DNA of 64,000 nucleotides from Micromonospora profundi (GTDB taxonomy: Bacteria; Actinomycetota; Actinomycetes; Mycobacteriales; Micromonosporaceae), in assembly GCF_011927785.1 (NCBI RefSeq), contig NZ_JAATJK010000001.1, positions 2,480,001 to 2,544,000 of the forward strand. Reading direction: 5' to 3'. Below, piece after piece: positions 31,663 through 40,475 of this stretch (position 1 is the stretch's first letter; every line of letters begins with the position of its first letter). The translations under genes were made by a program, and so were the position numbers. The notes below the pieces were generated by a model. It ran no database searches. It worked only from the letters and a program-made list of their open reading frames with translations, and was not told where the DNA came from.

Positions 31663-33146
31663 CCGTCGGCGCGTCCCGGCTCGGCATGGGTGTGCTGCGC
31701 CGGCTGCCCGTCGAGGCCCGACCGATCGTCCGGCCGGGCACCGTGCCGACCGGAGTCGTCCACCTCGGGCTTGGCGCGTTCCACAGGGCGCATCAGGCCG
31801 TCTACACCGAGGCGGCGGTCGGCGCTGCCGGCGGCGACTGGGGCATCGTGGCCGTCGCCCCGCGCAGCACCGCCCTGGTTGAGGCGATCGCCGCGCAGGA
31901 CAACCTGTTCAGCGTCAGCACCCTCTCCGCCGATGGCAGCGCCACGCGGGTGGTGGGGGCGTTGAGCGGCGTACGCCACGCCGCGAGCGACCCGGACGCC
32001 GTCGTGGCGCTGCTCGCCGACCCGGCGGTACGGGTCGTAACGCTCACCGTCACCGAGAAGGCGTACCAACTCGACCCGGTGACCGGCCGGTTGTGCCCGG
32101 ACCAGCAGCTCGCGGCGGACCTGGCCGGAGGCCGTCCGCCGAGCACAGTGCCGGGGCTGCTGCTGCGCGGGCTGGCCGCACGCGCCGCCGCTGACGCCGG
32201 ACCTATCGCCCTGGTGAGCTGCGACAACCTGCCCTCCAACGGCAGGCGGCTGCGCGGCATGGTCGACCAGGCGGTCGGCCAGGCGCTGGGTGTGCCCGCC
32301 GGGTTGGTCGACTGGGTGGCCGGAAACGTCACCTGCCCGGGCACCATGGTGGACCGGATCGTGCCGGCCAGCACCCCGGAGACGATCGAGACGGTCCGGC
32401 GGGCGCTCGGCGTGACCGACCTGGCGGCGGTGGCCGCCGAGCCGTACATGCAGTGGGTCATCGAGGACGACTTTCCCGGTGGCCGGCCCGGCTGGGAGCA
32501 CGCCGGTGCGGTGCTCACCGACGACGCCGGCCCGTGGGAACGGCTGAAGCTGCGCACCCTCAACGGCGTGCACTCGGCCGTGGCGTACCTGGGTGCGTTG
32601 GCCGGGCGCGAGACGATCGCCGACGCGCTGCTGATCCCGCACCTCACTGACGTGCTGCGCCGGCTGATCGCCGAGGACGTCGCGGCGAGCTTCACCCCGC
32701 CGGACGGGGTCCGGGTCGTCGACTACGGCGAGCAGGCCCTCGGCCGGTTCGCCAACCCGGCGATCCACCACCGCACCCTTCAGGTGGCGATGGACGGGTC
32801 GCAGAAGTTGCCGCAGCGCGTCCTGCACACCATCGCCGACCTGCGGGCCGCCGGCCGGCCCGCGCGCTGGGGCGCGCTTGTCGTGGCGGCCTGGCTGCGC
32901 TTCGCGCTGGGGTACGCCGACGACGGCCGGCCGCTACCGTTCCAGGATCCGCTCGCCGGGCCGATCCGGGCGGCGCTGGACGCCGGGACGCAGAGCCCGG
33001 CGGGCACCGTGGACGCGATCTTCGCGCTGCGTGACGTCATCCCGGCCGAGGTGGCCGAGGACGACGAGGTACGCACCGAGGTGATCACCTGGCTGACCGC
33101 GCTGGAGCGCCACGGCGTCGAGGCCACGTTGGCCGGTGCCCGGTGA
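31653..33146 (+). CDS. Mannitol dehydrogenase-family, likely fructuronate reductase
   Basis: 497 residues; ATG overlaps the preceding gene by 10 bp. Long-chain polyol dehydrogenase motifs: GVVHLGLGAFHRAHQAVYTE (NAD site), VTLTVTEKAYQLD, ALVSCDNLPSNGRRLRGMV, CPGTMVDRIVPA, and the catalytic Lys region ERLKLRTLNGVHSAVAYLG. Members include mannitol dehydrogenase and UxuB, which reduces D-fructuronate to D-mannonate. Beside uxaC, UxuB-like function is most likely. A mannonate dehydratase gene is not in the window. Confidence 0.87.
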   Translation: MAVTVGASRLGMGVLRRLPVEARPIVRPGTVPTGVVHLGLGAFHRAHQAVYTEAAVGAAGGDWGIVAVAPRSTALVEAIAAQDNLFSVSTLSADGSATRVVGALSGVRHAASDPDAVVALLADPAVRVVTLTVTEKAYQLDPVTGRLCPDQQLAADLAGGRPPSTVPGLLLRGLAARAAADAGPIALVSCDNLPSNGRRLRGMVDQAVGQALGVPAGLVDWVAGNVTCPGTMVDRIVPASTPETIETVRRALGVTDLAAVAAEPYMQWVIEDDFPGGRPGWEHAGAVLTDDAGPWERLKLRTLNGVHSAVAYLGALAGRETIADALLIPHLTDVLRRLIAEDVAASFTPPDGVRVVDYGEQALGRFANPAIHHRTLQVAMDGSQKLPQRVLHTIADLRAAGRPARWGALVVAAWLRFALGYADDGRPLPFQDPLAGPIRAALDAGTQSPAGTVDAIFALRDVIPAEVAEDDEVRTEVITWLTALERHGVEATLAGAR

Positions 33147-34303
33147 GACGGGTGGCGGTGATCGGGGCGAACGGGCACGGCCGGTGGCATCGGCGGGTGA
33201 TCGCACCTCTGCACGCCGACGGGCAGGTACGGCTGGTCGCCCTCGTCGACGTCCACCCGGTGCAGGACGAGCCGGCGGCGCCGGTGCCGCCCGGCGTGCA
33301 GGTGTTCACCGACCACCGGGCGATGCTCGCCGCCACCCGGCCGGACGTGGTGGTGATCTGCACCCCGCCGCACACCCACCTTCCGATCGCCAGGGACGCC
33401 CTGGCCGCCGGCGCGGACCTGCTGCTGGAGAAGCCTCCGGTGCTGTCGATGGCCGAGCACGAGGAGTTGAGCAAGGCGCTCGCTGCGACCGGGCGGGTGG
33501 CGCAGGTCGGCTTCCAGGCGCTCGGCTCGGCGGCGCTGACCGCGCTAACCGACGCGCTGGCGGCCAGCCGACTCGGCACTGTCACCCGCATAGCGACAGT
33601 GGCGGCGTGGCAGCGGCCGGACGCGTACTACGCCCGCTCCCCATGGGCAGGCCGGCGGAGCCTGGACGGCCGGCCGGTGCTGGACGGCGCGCTTGCCAAC
33701 CCGCTCGCGCACGCAGTGATGCAGTGCCTGGCGGTCGCCGAGGCGCTGGGCGGCGCTCCACAGTGGCCGGCCGCCATCGAGGTGGAGCGCTACCGGGTGC
33801 GGCCGATCGAGGTGGAGGACACGGCGGTGCTGCGGGTCCGGTTCCGAGCCGGCCCGCCGGTCCTGGTGGCGGTCACCCTCGCCGCCGAGGAGTTCGTGGC
33901 GGGCGAGGTCGTGGTCACCGGCGAGACCGGACAGGCGGTGCTGGAGTACCCGACGGACCGACTGCGGTTGCCCGGCGACGTGGCGACCCGCCTGGTCCCG
34001 GGCCGGCGCGGGCTGCTGGAGAACCTGCTCGCCCACCGCGCCGACCCGGCCGGGGTGCCGTTGATCGCCCCGCTGGCGCGTACCGCGCCGTTCACCGCGC
34101 TGCTCGACGCGTTACGCGGCGCTCCGGAACCCCTGCTGCTCGACGGTGACCTGGTGACGGCGGTGGGCGACGGCGAGAGCCGCGTCCTGCACCTGCGGGG
34201 CGTTGTCGACGTGCTGCGCCGGGCGGTCGAGCGGGGAGCGCTGCCGAGCGAACTGGCGGTGCCGTGGGCAGCACCGGCGTACCGCGCCGAACTGACGGAT
34301 TGA
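33143..34303 (+). CDS. Gfo/Idh/MocA family oxidoreductase
   Basis: 386 residues, GTG overlapping the previous stop. N-terminal NAD(P) fold (RRVAVIGANGHGRWHRRVI), VVVICTPPHTHLPIARDAL and the EKP motif (LLLEKPPVLSMAEHEEL). The second domain has VGFQALGSAAL and DGALANPLAHAVMQCL in place of the usual Lys/His pair, as in many uncharacterised sugar-locus members. Contains a rare TTA leucine codon at 34112-34114. Substrate unknown, probably a sugar acid or its derivative. Confidence 0.87.
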   Translation: MRRVAVIGANGHGRWHRRVIAPLHADGQVRLVALVDVHPVQDEPAAPVPPGVQVFTDHRAMLAATRPDVVVICTPPHTHLPIARDALAAGADLLLEKPPVLSMAEHEELSKALAATGRVAQVGFQALGSAALTALTDALAASRLGTVTRIATVAAWQRPDAYYARSPWAGRRSLDGRPVLDGALANPLAHAVMQCLAVAEALGGAPQWPAAIEVERYRVRPIEVEDTAVLRVRFRAGPPVLVAVTLAAEEFVAGEVVVTGETGQAVLEYPTDRLRLPGDVATRLVPGRRGLLENLLAHRADPAGVPLIAPLARTAPFTALLDALRGAPEPLLLDGDLVTAVGDGESRVLHLRGVVDVLRRAVERGALPSELAVPWAAPAYRAELTD

Positions 34304-34401
34304 AGGGAGGCGCCGGGCACCGGAGCGCGCACCCCGCCCGAGCTGTGACGGGCCGCATTGGACAGACCCTCCCCTCCACCACCAGCGAATGGGAAGAATC
34401 G

Positions 34402-35760
34402 ATGCGCAGAACACTCACCGTCGCGACCCTTGTCACCCTCCTGCTCGGTGCCGCACCGATCGCACCGGCCCTGGCCGCCGACCGTCCCGACCCCGCCGAC
34501 CGTCTCTCCTGGGCGGCCCGTCACCTCGGCCGGCAAGCGGTGCCGGAACGGGACGGCTGGGCGGCCGAGGGCGCCGGCACCACAGGTGGCTCGACCGCGG
34601 CACCCGACCGGACCCGGGTGGTCCGCACACGGGCCGAACTGGTCGCCGCGTTGGGCGGCGACAACGCTGGCAACGCCACCGACGCCACCCCGAAGCTGAT
34701 CTACGTCGACGGTGTCGTCGACGGCTTCGAAGGACCCGACGGCACGCCGTTGAGCTGCGCCGACCTGGCCGACCCGGGGTACCGGCTGGACGCCTACCTG
34801 GCCGCGTACGACCCGGCGGTGTGGGGTCGGGTGACGCCGGCCGGGCCGCTGGAGGAGGCCCGGGTGCGCTCGGTTGCCAACCAGACCCGGCAGACCCAGA
34901 TCAACGTCGGCCCGAACACCACGATCATCGGGCTGCGGGGTGCCCGGCTGACCGGTCTCACCCTGATGATCGACCGGGCGTCGAACGTCATCGTGCGCAA
35001 CCTGACCTTCGTCGACGCCCGGGACTGCTTCCCCGCCTGGTCACCGACCGACGGCGACACCGGCAACTGGAACAGCCAGTACGACCAGATCTCGGTGCGC
35101 CGCAGCGAGCACGTGTGGATCGACCACAACACGTTCACCGACGGCGACAATCCGGACAGCGCGCAGCCGACCTACTTCGGGCGGCCGTACCAGGTGCACG
35201 ACGGCTCGCTGGACGTCACGCACACCGCGAGCCTCGTCACCGCGGCCTGGAACCGCTTCACCGGGCGCGACAAGCTGATGCTGATCGGCTCGTCGAACAC
35301 CGTCGGCCCGGACGTGGGCCGGTTGAAGGTGACCCTGCACCACAACCTCTTCGACGGCGTCCTGCAACGGCTGCCCCGTGTGCGGTTCGGCCAGGTCGAC
35401 GTCTACAACAACCACTACCGGCTCGGTGGGGACGACTTCGAGTACGCGCTCGGCGTCGGCGTCCAGTCGGCGATCTACGCGCAGAACAACTTCTTCACCC
35501 TCGACGCGGCGGTCGACCCGGCCGATCTGCTCTACGACTGGGGAGGTACCGCGCTCACCGAGCGGGGCAGCTGGGTCCGCCAGGGCGCGGGTCCGGCCCG
35601 GCCGGTCGACCTGCTGGCGGCGTACAACGCGGCGCACGATCCGGACCTGGGCGCCGACGCCGGGTGGACGCCCACGCTGCGCCGCGATCCCGTCCTGCCG
35701 ACGCCAATGGTCCCGCTCCTGGTGGGCCCGCTGGCGGGCGCCGATCGGCTACCGCTGTGA
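34402..35760 (+). CDS. Secreted pectate lyase (PL1 family)
   Basis: 452 residues, ATG behind GGGAAG. A signal peptide (LTVATLVTLLLGAAPIAPAL then AADRP) directs export. The parallel beta-helix PL1 core is clear: NTTIIGLRGARLTGLTLMID, NVIVRNLTFVDARDCFPAWS, DQISVRRSEHVWIDHNTFTD, KLMLIGSSNTV, VTLHHNLFDGVLQRLPRVRF and DVYNNHYRLG. The Arg in RLPRVRFG corresponds to the catalytic residue and Asp residues of DQISV/WIDHNT to the Ca2+ site. It would cut polygalacturonate outside the cell, supplying unsaturated oligouronides to the importer. Separate from the catabolic operon by about 100 bp. Confidence 0.92.
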   Translation: MRRTLTVATLVTLLLGAAPIAPALAADRPDPADRLSWAARHLGRQAVPERDGWAAEGAGTTGGSTAAPDRTRVVRTRAELVAALGGDNAGNATDATPKLIYVDGVVDGFEGPDGTPLSCADLADPGYRLDAYLAAYDPAVWGRVTPAGPLEEARVRSVANQTRQTQINVGPNTTIIGLRGARLTGLTLMIDRASNVIVRNLTFVDARDCFPAWSPTDGDTGNWNSQYDQISVRRSEHVWIDHNTFTDGDNPDSAQPTYFGRPYQVHDGSLDVTHTASLVTAAWNRFTGRDKLMLIGSSNTVGPDVGRLKVTLHHNLFDGVLQRLPRVRFGQVDVYNNHYRLGGDDFEYALGVGVQSAIYAQNNFFTLDAAVDPADLLYDWGGTALTERGSWVRQGAGPARPVDLLAAYNAAHDPDLGADAGWTPTLRRDPVLPTPMVPLLVGPLAGADRLPL

Positions 35761-35803
35761 CCGACAGCCGACGTAGGGGGTCATCGATGTGGTGAAGATC
35801 GGC

Positions 35804-35809
35804 TATAAG
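35804..35809 (+). promoter_or_regulatory. Candidate -10 element of a leaderless promoter
   Basis: TATAAG lies 6 bp before the ATG of the HD-domain gene, and no ribosome site is visible. This spacing suggests that transcription starts at or next to the start codon. No clear -35 hexamer. Confidence 0.4.
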
Positions 35810-35815
35810 TGACGC

Positions 35816-36550
35816 ATGGACTTCCCGCCGCACCTGGGCAGCATGCCGATGCACGCGATCACCGAGATCCACGGCGAACCGGGCCTGCTGGAACGCTTCC
35901 GGCTGGAGGTCGCCCAGTTCGACGACGACGCCCGGGCGCGGTTGAGCGCCGCGCTCGACCTCGCCGCCGAACTGCACCGGGACGACCGGCGGGTCCGCGA
36001 GCCGTACCTCAACCACCTGCTGCGGGTGGCGATCCGGCTCATGCACCACTACCAGGTGCGTGACGTGGATGTGATCGTCGCCGGTCTGCTGCACGACGCG
36101 GTGGAGGACCACCCGGTCGAGCTTGCCGACGGCGACGCCGGCACGGACACCGACCCGACCGCTGCGGCGCTCGCCACGCTCGCCGCGCGGTTCGGGCCTC
36201 GGGTGGCCACCCTGGTCGCCGCCGTCACCAACCCGGTGTACGACCCCGAGCGGGACCGCAACACGCAGTACCGGGAGCACCTGGCGGTCAGCCTGGAACG
36301 GGAGCCCTGGGCCCGGGTGATCAAGGTGTCGGACTTCACCGACAACGGCGTCGGGGTGATCCACACGATCGGACCGAAGGTTGTCTCGTCGGCCCGCAAG
36401 TACCGGCCCCTGGTGCCGCTCTTCCGGGACCTGATCGGCCGGCCGGACACGCCGCTCGCACCGGCGGTGAAGCGGCACATCTTCGGCCAGCTCGACCTGG
36501 CCGAGGAGCGGTTCAGCGCCATCCTCGATCAGCCCGCCCACCCGAACTGA
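35816..36550 (+). CDS. HD-domain phosphohydrolase, SpoT-like
   Basis: 244 residues. HD-superfamily metal ligands are visible in the order expected for SpoT/RelA-type hydrolases: His in YLNHLLRVAI, HD in LLHDAVEDH, and a later Asp in VIKVSDFTDNG (about residue 171). The surrounding sequence DVIVAGLLHDAVED is closest to the (p)ppGpp hydrolase half of RelA/SpoT, but the synthetase domain is absent. A small alarmone or nucleotide hydrolase is the best guess. The gene stands alone with an apparently leaderless start. Confidence 0.82.
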   Translation: MDFPPHLGSMPMHAITEIHGEPGLLERFRLEVAQFDDDARARLSAALDLAAELHRDDRRVREPYLNHLLRVAIRLMHHYQVRDVDVIVAGLLHDAVEDHPVELADGDAGTDTDPTAAALATLAARFGPRVATLVAAVTNPVYDPERDRNTQYREHLAVSLEREPWARVIKVSDFTDNGVGVIHTIGPKVVSSARKYRPLVPLFRDLIGRPDTPLAPAVKRHIFGQLDLAEERFSAILDQPAHPN

Positions 36551-36698
36551 CCCTGCCGCCGCGTCACTCGACCGGGTTCTGCGACAAGTTCTCGGATCTT
36601 CGAGGAGCCCTCTGCACTTACGGTTTGTTTGCGCCAGATGAGAAGCAATAAGCCTTCTTGACCGATTTCGGCGCACTCCGATCGAGAGGACTCTGACC

Positions 36699-38186
36699 AT
36701 GCGTGACCTTTCTCGTCGCGATCTGCTCAAGGCGACGGCCGTTGGCGCCGGAGCGGTCGGTATCCCGGTCGTGCTAGCCGGCAGCTCGGCGATCGCGGCC
36801 GATGGCCCCGGGTCCGGCATGAAGTACCCCCCGGCGGAGCTGACCGGGCGCATCGTCCGCCCGCAGAGCCCCAACTACGCCGACGCGAGCCTCGGCTGGG
36901 ACGAGCTCTTCGTGCACTATCCGCTGGTCATCGTCTTCGCCCAGGAGACCCAGGACGTGGTCAACGCCCTGACGTGGGCGCGGCAGCACAACGTCGCGCT
37001 TCGGGTACGCAGTGGTCGCCACAACCTCGAAGGCTGGTCGAACGTCGACAACGGCATCGTGATCGATGTCAGCGAGTTGAAGGACGTCCACATCGACACC
37101 GCGAGCCGTACGGCGAAGGTCGGCGCGGGGCTCACCCAGTTGGAGGCCGTCACCGCGCTCGGCGAGTACGACCTGGCGGCGACGACGGGAACAGAGGGAA
37201 CCGTCGGCCTGTCCGGGGCGACCCTCGGCGGCGGGCTCGGCTTCCTCACCCGCTACCTCGGGATGGCCTGCGACAACCTGATCGGGGCGGAGATCGTCGT
37301 CGCGGCGGGCGCCGACGGCGCGAAGGTGCTCGAGGTCGACCCGTGGAACCACTCGGACCTGCTGTGGGCGCTGCGCGGAGCGGGCATCGGCAACTTCGGC
37401 ATCGTCACCTCGCTGACCTATAAGGTGGCCCCACTCAAGAGCGTCGCCTACCTCCAGGCGACCTGGCCGGGCCTCGACGACCTGCACCCGGTCTTCGACA
37501 CCTGGCAGCGCACCACACCCTTCACCGACCCCCGGCTCGGCAGCCAACTCGAGGTCCACAGGAACGAGATCCTGATGTTCGGGGTGCTCGCCGAAGGCAC
37601 AGAGGAAGAGGCCAGGAGGCTCTTGGCGCCGATCCTGTCAATCGGCAACCCCGAGGTGACCGTGCAGATCGGAGGCTGGGGCGACGTCTACACCGACTTC
37701 CAGGTCCCCAGCGCGGACGACCCCGGCAAGTGGAAGTTCTACTCGCAGTTCGTCAGAGAACCGCTCCCGAAGCAGGCGATCAACATCGTTCGCACGTTCA
37801 TGGAGAGCGCCCCGACGGACGACACCAACTTCTTCTCGCAGGCGTTCGGTACGGGTGCGCACACACAGGAGCCGTTCGGCGGCTCGGCGTTCCCGCACCG
37901 CGACGTGCTCCTCTACTCCGAGCCCGGCGTCGGCTGGGGCACCCGCGGAGAGCCCGACAGCGACGACGCTCTCACCCCGATCGCCCAGACCTGGATCGCC
38001 GAGTTCAGCCTGGCGCTACGGCCCTACGTGTGCGGCGCCTACGCCAACGTGCCGAACATCGGCATGGCCGAGTGGGAGACCGCCTACTGGGGACACAACT
38101 TCCCGCGGTTGCGCAGGGTCAAGGCGAAGTACGACCCGCACAACGTCTTCCAGTACGAGCAGAGCATCCCGCCCGCGACGCACTGA
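36699..38186 (+). CDS. Tat-exported FAD-binding (BBE-type) oxidoreductase
   Basis: 495 residues, ATG behind GAGAGGA. The leader RDLSRRDLLKATAVGAGAVG is a twin-arginine signal. The PCMH-type FAD domain has LRVRSGRHNLEGWS, where the His is the usual 8-alpha flavin attachment site, and TVGLSGATLGGGLGFLTRYL. The C-terminal BBE segment YDPHNVFQYEQSIPP is present. The second covalent cysteine of bicovalent members is not found where expected. The family oxidises sugars, alcohols or natural-product intermediates with O2. It converges with the CIS2 regulator gene across a long hairpin. Confidence 0.88.
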   Translation: MRDLSRRDLLKATAVGAGAVGIPVVLAGSSAIAADGPGSGMKYPPAELTGRIVRPQSPNYADASLGWDELFVHYPLVIVFAQETQDVVNALTWARQHNVALRVRSGRHNLEGWSNVDNGIVIDVSELKDVHIDTASRTAKVGAGLTQLEAVTALGEYDLAATTGTEGTVGLSGATLGGGLGFLTRYLGMACDNLIGAEIVVAAGADGAKVLEVDPWNHSDLLWALRGAGIGNFGIVTSLTYKVAPLKSVAYLQATWPGLDDLHPVFDTWQRTTPFTDPRLGSQLEVHRNEILMFGVLAEGTEEEARRLLAPILSIGNPEVTVQIGGWGDVYTDFQVPSADDPGKWKFYSQFVREPLPKQAINIVRTFMESAPTDDTNFFSQAFGTGAHTQEPFGGSAFPHRDVLLYSEPGVGWGTRGEPDSDDALTPIAQTWIAEFSLALRPYVCGAYANVPNIGMAEWETAYWGHNFPRLRRVKAKYDPHNVFQYEQSIPPATH

Positions 38187-38327
38187 CCGGCGGCCTGCGC
38201 GTTGACCTGCGGGTAACTCAGCCGACGGAAGCGCAGGCCACGCCACCCGCACACGCGGCCCCTGCGCGGTCTGGGGGCGGTGGGCGCGGCGGGCGAGTCG
38301 CGCCCACCGCACCCACCTCCTGCCCAG

Positions 38328-38398
38328 CCTTTGCTCTGCTTCAACCGGCGCTACACCTCCACGGCGTAAGTGTTGCGCTGGTTGAAGCAGAGCAAAGG
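38328..38398. terminator. Long bidirectional hairpin between convergent genes
   Basis: CCTTTGCTCTGCTTCAACC (38328-38346) and its exact complement (38380-38398) form a 19-bp stem. Pairing can be extended by four bases after one mismatch. A second short inverted repeat (TGGGCGCG/CGCGCCCA) lies at 38281-38306. The position between converging genes supports bidirectional termination. Confidence 0.8.
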
Positions 38399-38423
38399 AC
38401 GTGACGGGAAGGTGTTCTGGCGG

Positions 38424-39197
38424 TCACGGCAACGGGACCGTGGCACCGGCCTTGCCGGCCCGCACCAGGTGTTCCAGCCACGGGGTCGGGGCGACGCCCA
38501 ACTCCCGGCCCAGGTCGGCGCGGAAGAGCTCCAACCGGCGTACCGCCTCGTTGATGTTGCGTTCGGCCAGATGCACGTTGATCAGCACGCGGGTGGCGCT
38601 CTCCCGCAGCGGCTCCAACTGCACGGCCGTCAACGCCACCTGCACCGCCTCACCGAACCGGCCCTGGGCGGTGAGTCGTTCGGCGAGCGCCTCAAGCGCG
38701 TACAGCCGGGTCTGACGCAGCCGCTCCCGCTCGGTCAGCACCCAGTCGTCGTACCAGCCGGGCAGCAGCTCGCCTGTCGCCATCGCCGGAACCGGAGCGC
38801 CCACCGGCGGTGCGCCGGCCAGCAACGCGGCGGCCGCCGCGGCCAGGATGGCCACGTCGCTTGTCACGCCGACGGCAAGGGCGAGCTGGTCGTCCTCGGC
38901 CACCAACGGCTCCGGTGTGACCCGGTGCAGGCGCCACAGCATGGTGCGCAGGTTGGCGCGGGCACGCTCCTCGTGGGAGCCGGGCCAGAGCGTGCCGGCG
39001 GCCTCCGCGCGGGCACAGCGCTGGCGTACGCCGAGGAAGGCCAGCAACCGGCGGGCGCCCTGCGGCACCGCGACCGTCCGGCCGTCGCGTTCCAGCCCGA
39101 ACCCACCGAGCAGGCGCAGCGCGTACCTGGGTGGCTGCCGCGCATCGGTCTCCCCCGCTGCGGTCCGGAGGTCGTGCGTCACCTCTTGAACAACCAT
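38424..39197 (-). CDS. SARP-type BTAD transcriptional regulator
   Basis: 257 residues, ATG behind GAAGGG. An OmpR-like winged helix (ALRLLGGFGLERDGRTVAVP, RARANLRTMLWRLHRV) is followed by a bacterial transcriptional activator domain of TPR-like helices (RLYALEALAERLTAQGRFGE, ESATRVLINVHLAERNINEA, LFRADLGRELGVAPTPWLEH). Small SARP regulators of this architecture activate gene clusters in actinomycetes. It lies just downstream of the CIS2 operon but past a terminator, so it has its own promoter. Control of CIS2 is likely by location, not shown. Confidence 0.88.
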   Translation of the reverse strand: MVVQEVTHDLRTAAGETDARQPPRYALRLLGGFGLERDGRTVAVPQGARRLLAFLGVRQRCARAEAAGTLWPGSHEERARANLRTMLWRLHRVTPEPLVAEDDQLALAVGVTSDVAILAAAAAALLAGAPPVGAPVPAMATGELLPGWYDDWVLTERERLRQTRLYALEALAERLTAQGRFGEAVQVALTAVQLEPLRESATRVLINVHLAERNINEAVRRLELFRADLGRELGVAPTPWLEHLVRAGKAGATVPLP

Positions 39198-39281
39198 GGA
39201 TGTGCCCTTCGCACCCTGTCGCCCCGTGGGAGTTCCACGCTCGGGTGTGGATGGTCGACGCGCCAGCGCAATGTCGTCACA

Positions 39282-39324
39282 CCGACCCGGCGAACGGCGC
39301 GGATCAGCCGTTCGCCGGAGTCGG
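39282..39324 (-). terminator. Terminator of CIS2 operon
   Basis: A 12-bp perfect stem (CCGGCGAACGGC with its complement at 39307-39318) extends to 17 bp with one bulged base. The loop is eight bases. It lies 11 bp after the stop of the last CIS2 gene and before the BTAD regulator. Confidence 0.75.
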
Positions 39325-39334
39325 CCCCGGCCGT

Positions 39335-40462
39335 TCAGCGCAGCTTGCTCAGCGTCTGGGCGTACCCGGTCCACTCGGCGGCGTCGCCGACGTCGGCGCG
39401 GATCCCGGCTTCCTTCATGATGCCGAGTACCTGCTCAGGCTGCGTTTCGGCGAGCTTGCCGAGGGTGCTGATCCCGGCGCGGGCCAGCGCCGCCCGCGCC
39501 TTGGTCGGCACCCCGGCGAGCATCGCGATGTCGGCGTCCGCGACGTTCTCCAGCTCGGCTTCGATGCCCAGGGCGGCGGACACCGCCGACTGCGCGCCGA
39601 CGGTGGTGCGGACGATGACGGCCTCTCGCTCGCTCACCTCGGCGAGCATCGCGTCCACGCTCTGGTAGCTGGTGTTCGCCGGCAGCACCTTGAGCACGTC
39701 GCGGATCAGTCGACCGTCGGCCATCTCGTCGTCGCCGAAGAGTCGGATGAACTCATCGAGCTTCACCTCGCGCGGGAACCGCTGCCGGACGTCTCCGTGC
39801 TCGGCGGCGTACCTGGCGAGTTGGGCTGCCCCACGGACCTTCGGCCCGGCGATGACGTCCACGCCGAGGGTCTCCACGGCGGGCAGCACGATCGTGCCCG
39901 CCTTGGTCTGCCAGATGCTCACCTTCTTGTCCAGGAACATCGTGGTGCCCATGTACTTGCCGAAGTCCAGCGCGCCGATGTAGTTCGGGATCTGCTCGAA
40001 CGTGTACGGGCCGGGGGCGATCTTGTTTTCGTGGACGGTCGAGTGCAGCCGGTTGATCTCCGCGCGGATCTCGTCGAGCAGACGGCGCAGACTCACCCGC
40101 ATCGCGGCCATGCACGCGAACGCCTTGGCCACGTCGGTGCCGAGGTGGTCAAGGTCGTGCTCGATGCGGTGGAACCGCTCGTTGAAGCCCTGCTCGCCGG
40201 GGGTCTGCCCGGCCTGCACCACGTCCTCGCCGTCGACCCAGTCGGTGTGCGCGAAGGTCCGAGCGAACGGCGGCGGCGCGCAGCCCGGCTCCACCGCCGG
40301 GAACGACTCGGCGTAGCTGAACACCCGCTTCGCGGTGCCCACGTTCTCGTAGATCCAGGAGGAGACCAGCACGCTGGCGTCCGAGGGCGGGATGCCGTGC
40401 TTGGTGAACACCTCGTACAGCTCGGTGACGGTCATCCCGTCGTAGTTGATCTCGCTCGCCAT
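39335..40462 (-). CDS. CIS2 terminal protein with helix-hairpin-helix C-terminus
   Basis: 375 residues, ATG behind GAGAGGGA. The N-terminal 200 residues are not a recognised family; they include helical stretches such as CMAAMRVSLRRLLDEIRAEI and IPNYIGALDFGKYMGTTMFL. The last about 60 residues (DIAMLAGVPTKARAALARAG, ISTLGKLAETQPEQVL) look like tandem helix-hairpin-helix/DUF4332 units, which usually bind DNA or mediate protein contacts. Last gene of the CIS2 operon. It could be an accessory, assembly factor or cargo; this is open. Confidence 0.72.
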   Translation of the reverse strand: MASEINYDGMTVTELYEVFTKHGIPPSDASVLVSSWIYENVGTAKRVFSYAESFPAVEPGCAPPPFARTFAHTDWVDGEDVVQAGQTPGEQGFNERFHRIEHDLDHLGTDVAKAFACMAAMRVSLRRLLDEIRAEINRLHSTVHENKIAPGPYTFEQIPNYIGALDFGKYMGTTMFLDKKVSIWQTKAGTIVLPAVETLGVDVIAGPKVRGAAQLARYAAEHGDVRQRFPREVKLDEFIRLFGDDEMADGRLIRDVLKVLPANTSYQSVDAMLAEVSEREAVIVRTTVGAQSAVSAALGIEAELENVADADIAMLAGVPTKARAALARAGISTLGKLAETQPEQVLGIMKEAGIRADVGDAAEWTGYAQTLSKLR

Positions 40463-40475
40463 TGTGGTGTCCCTC

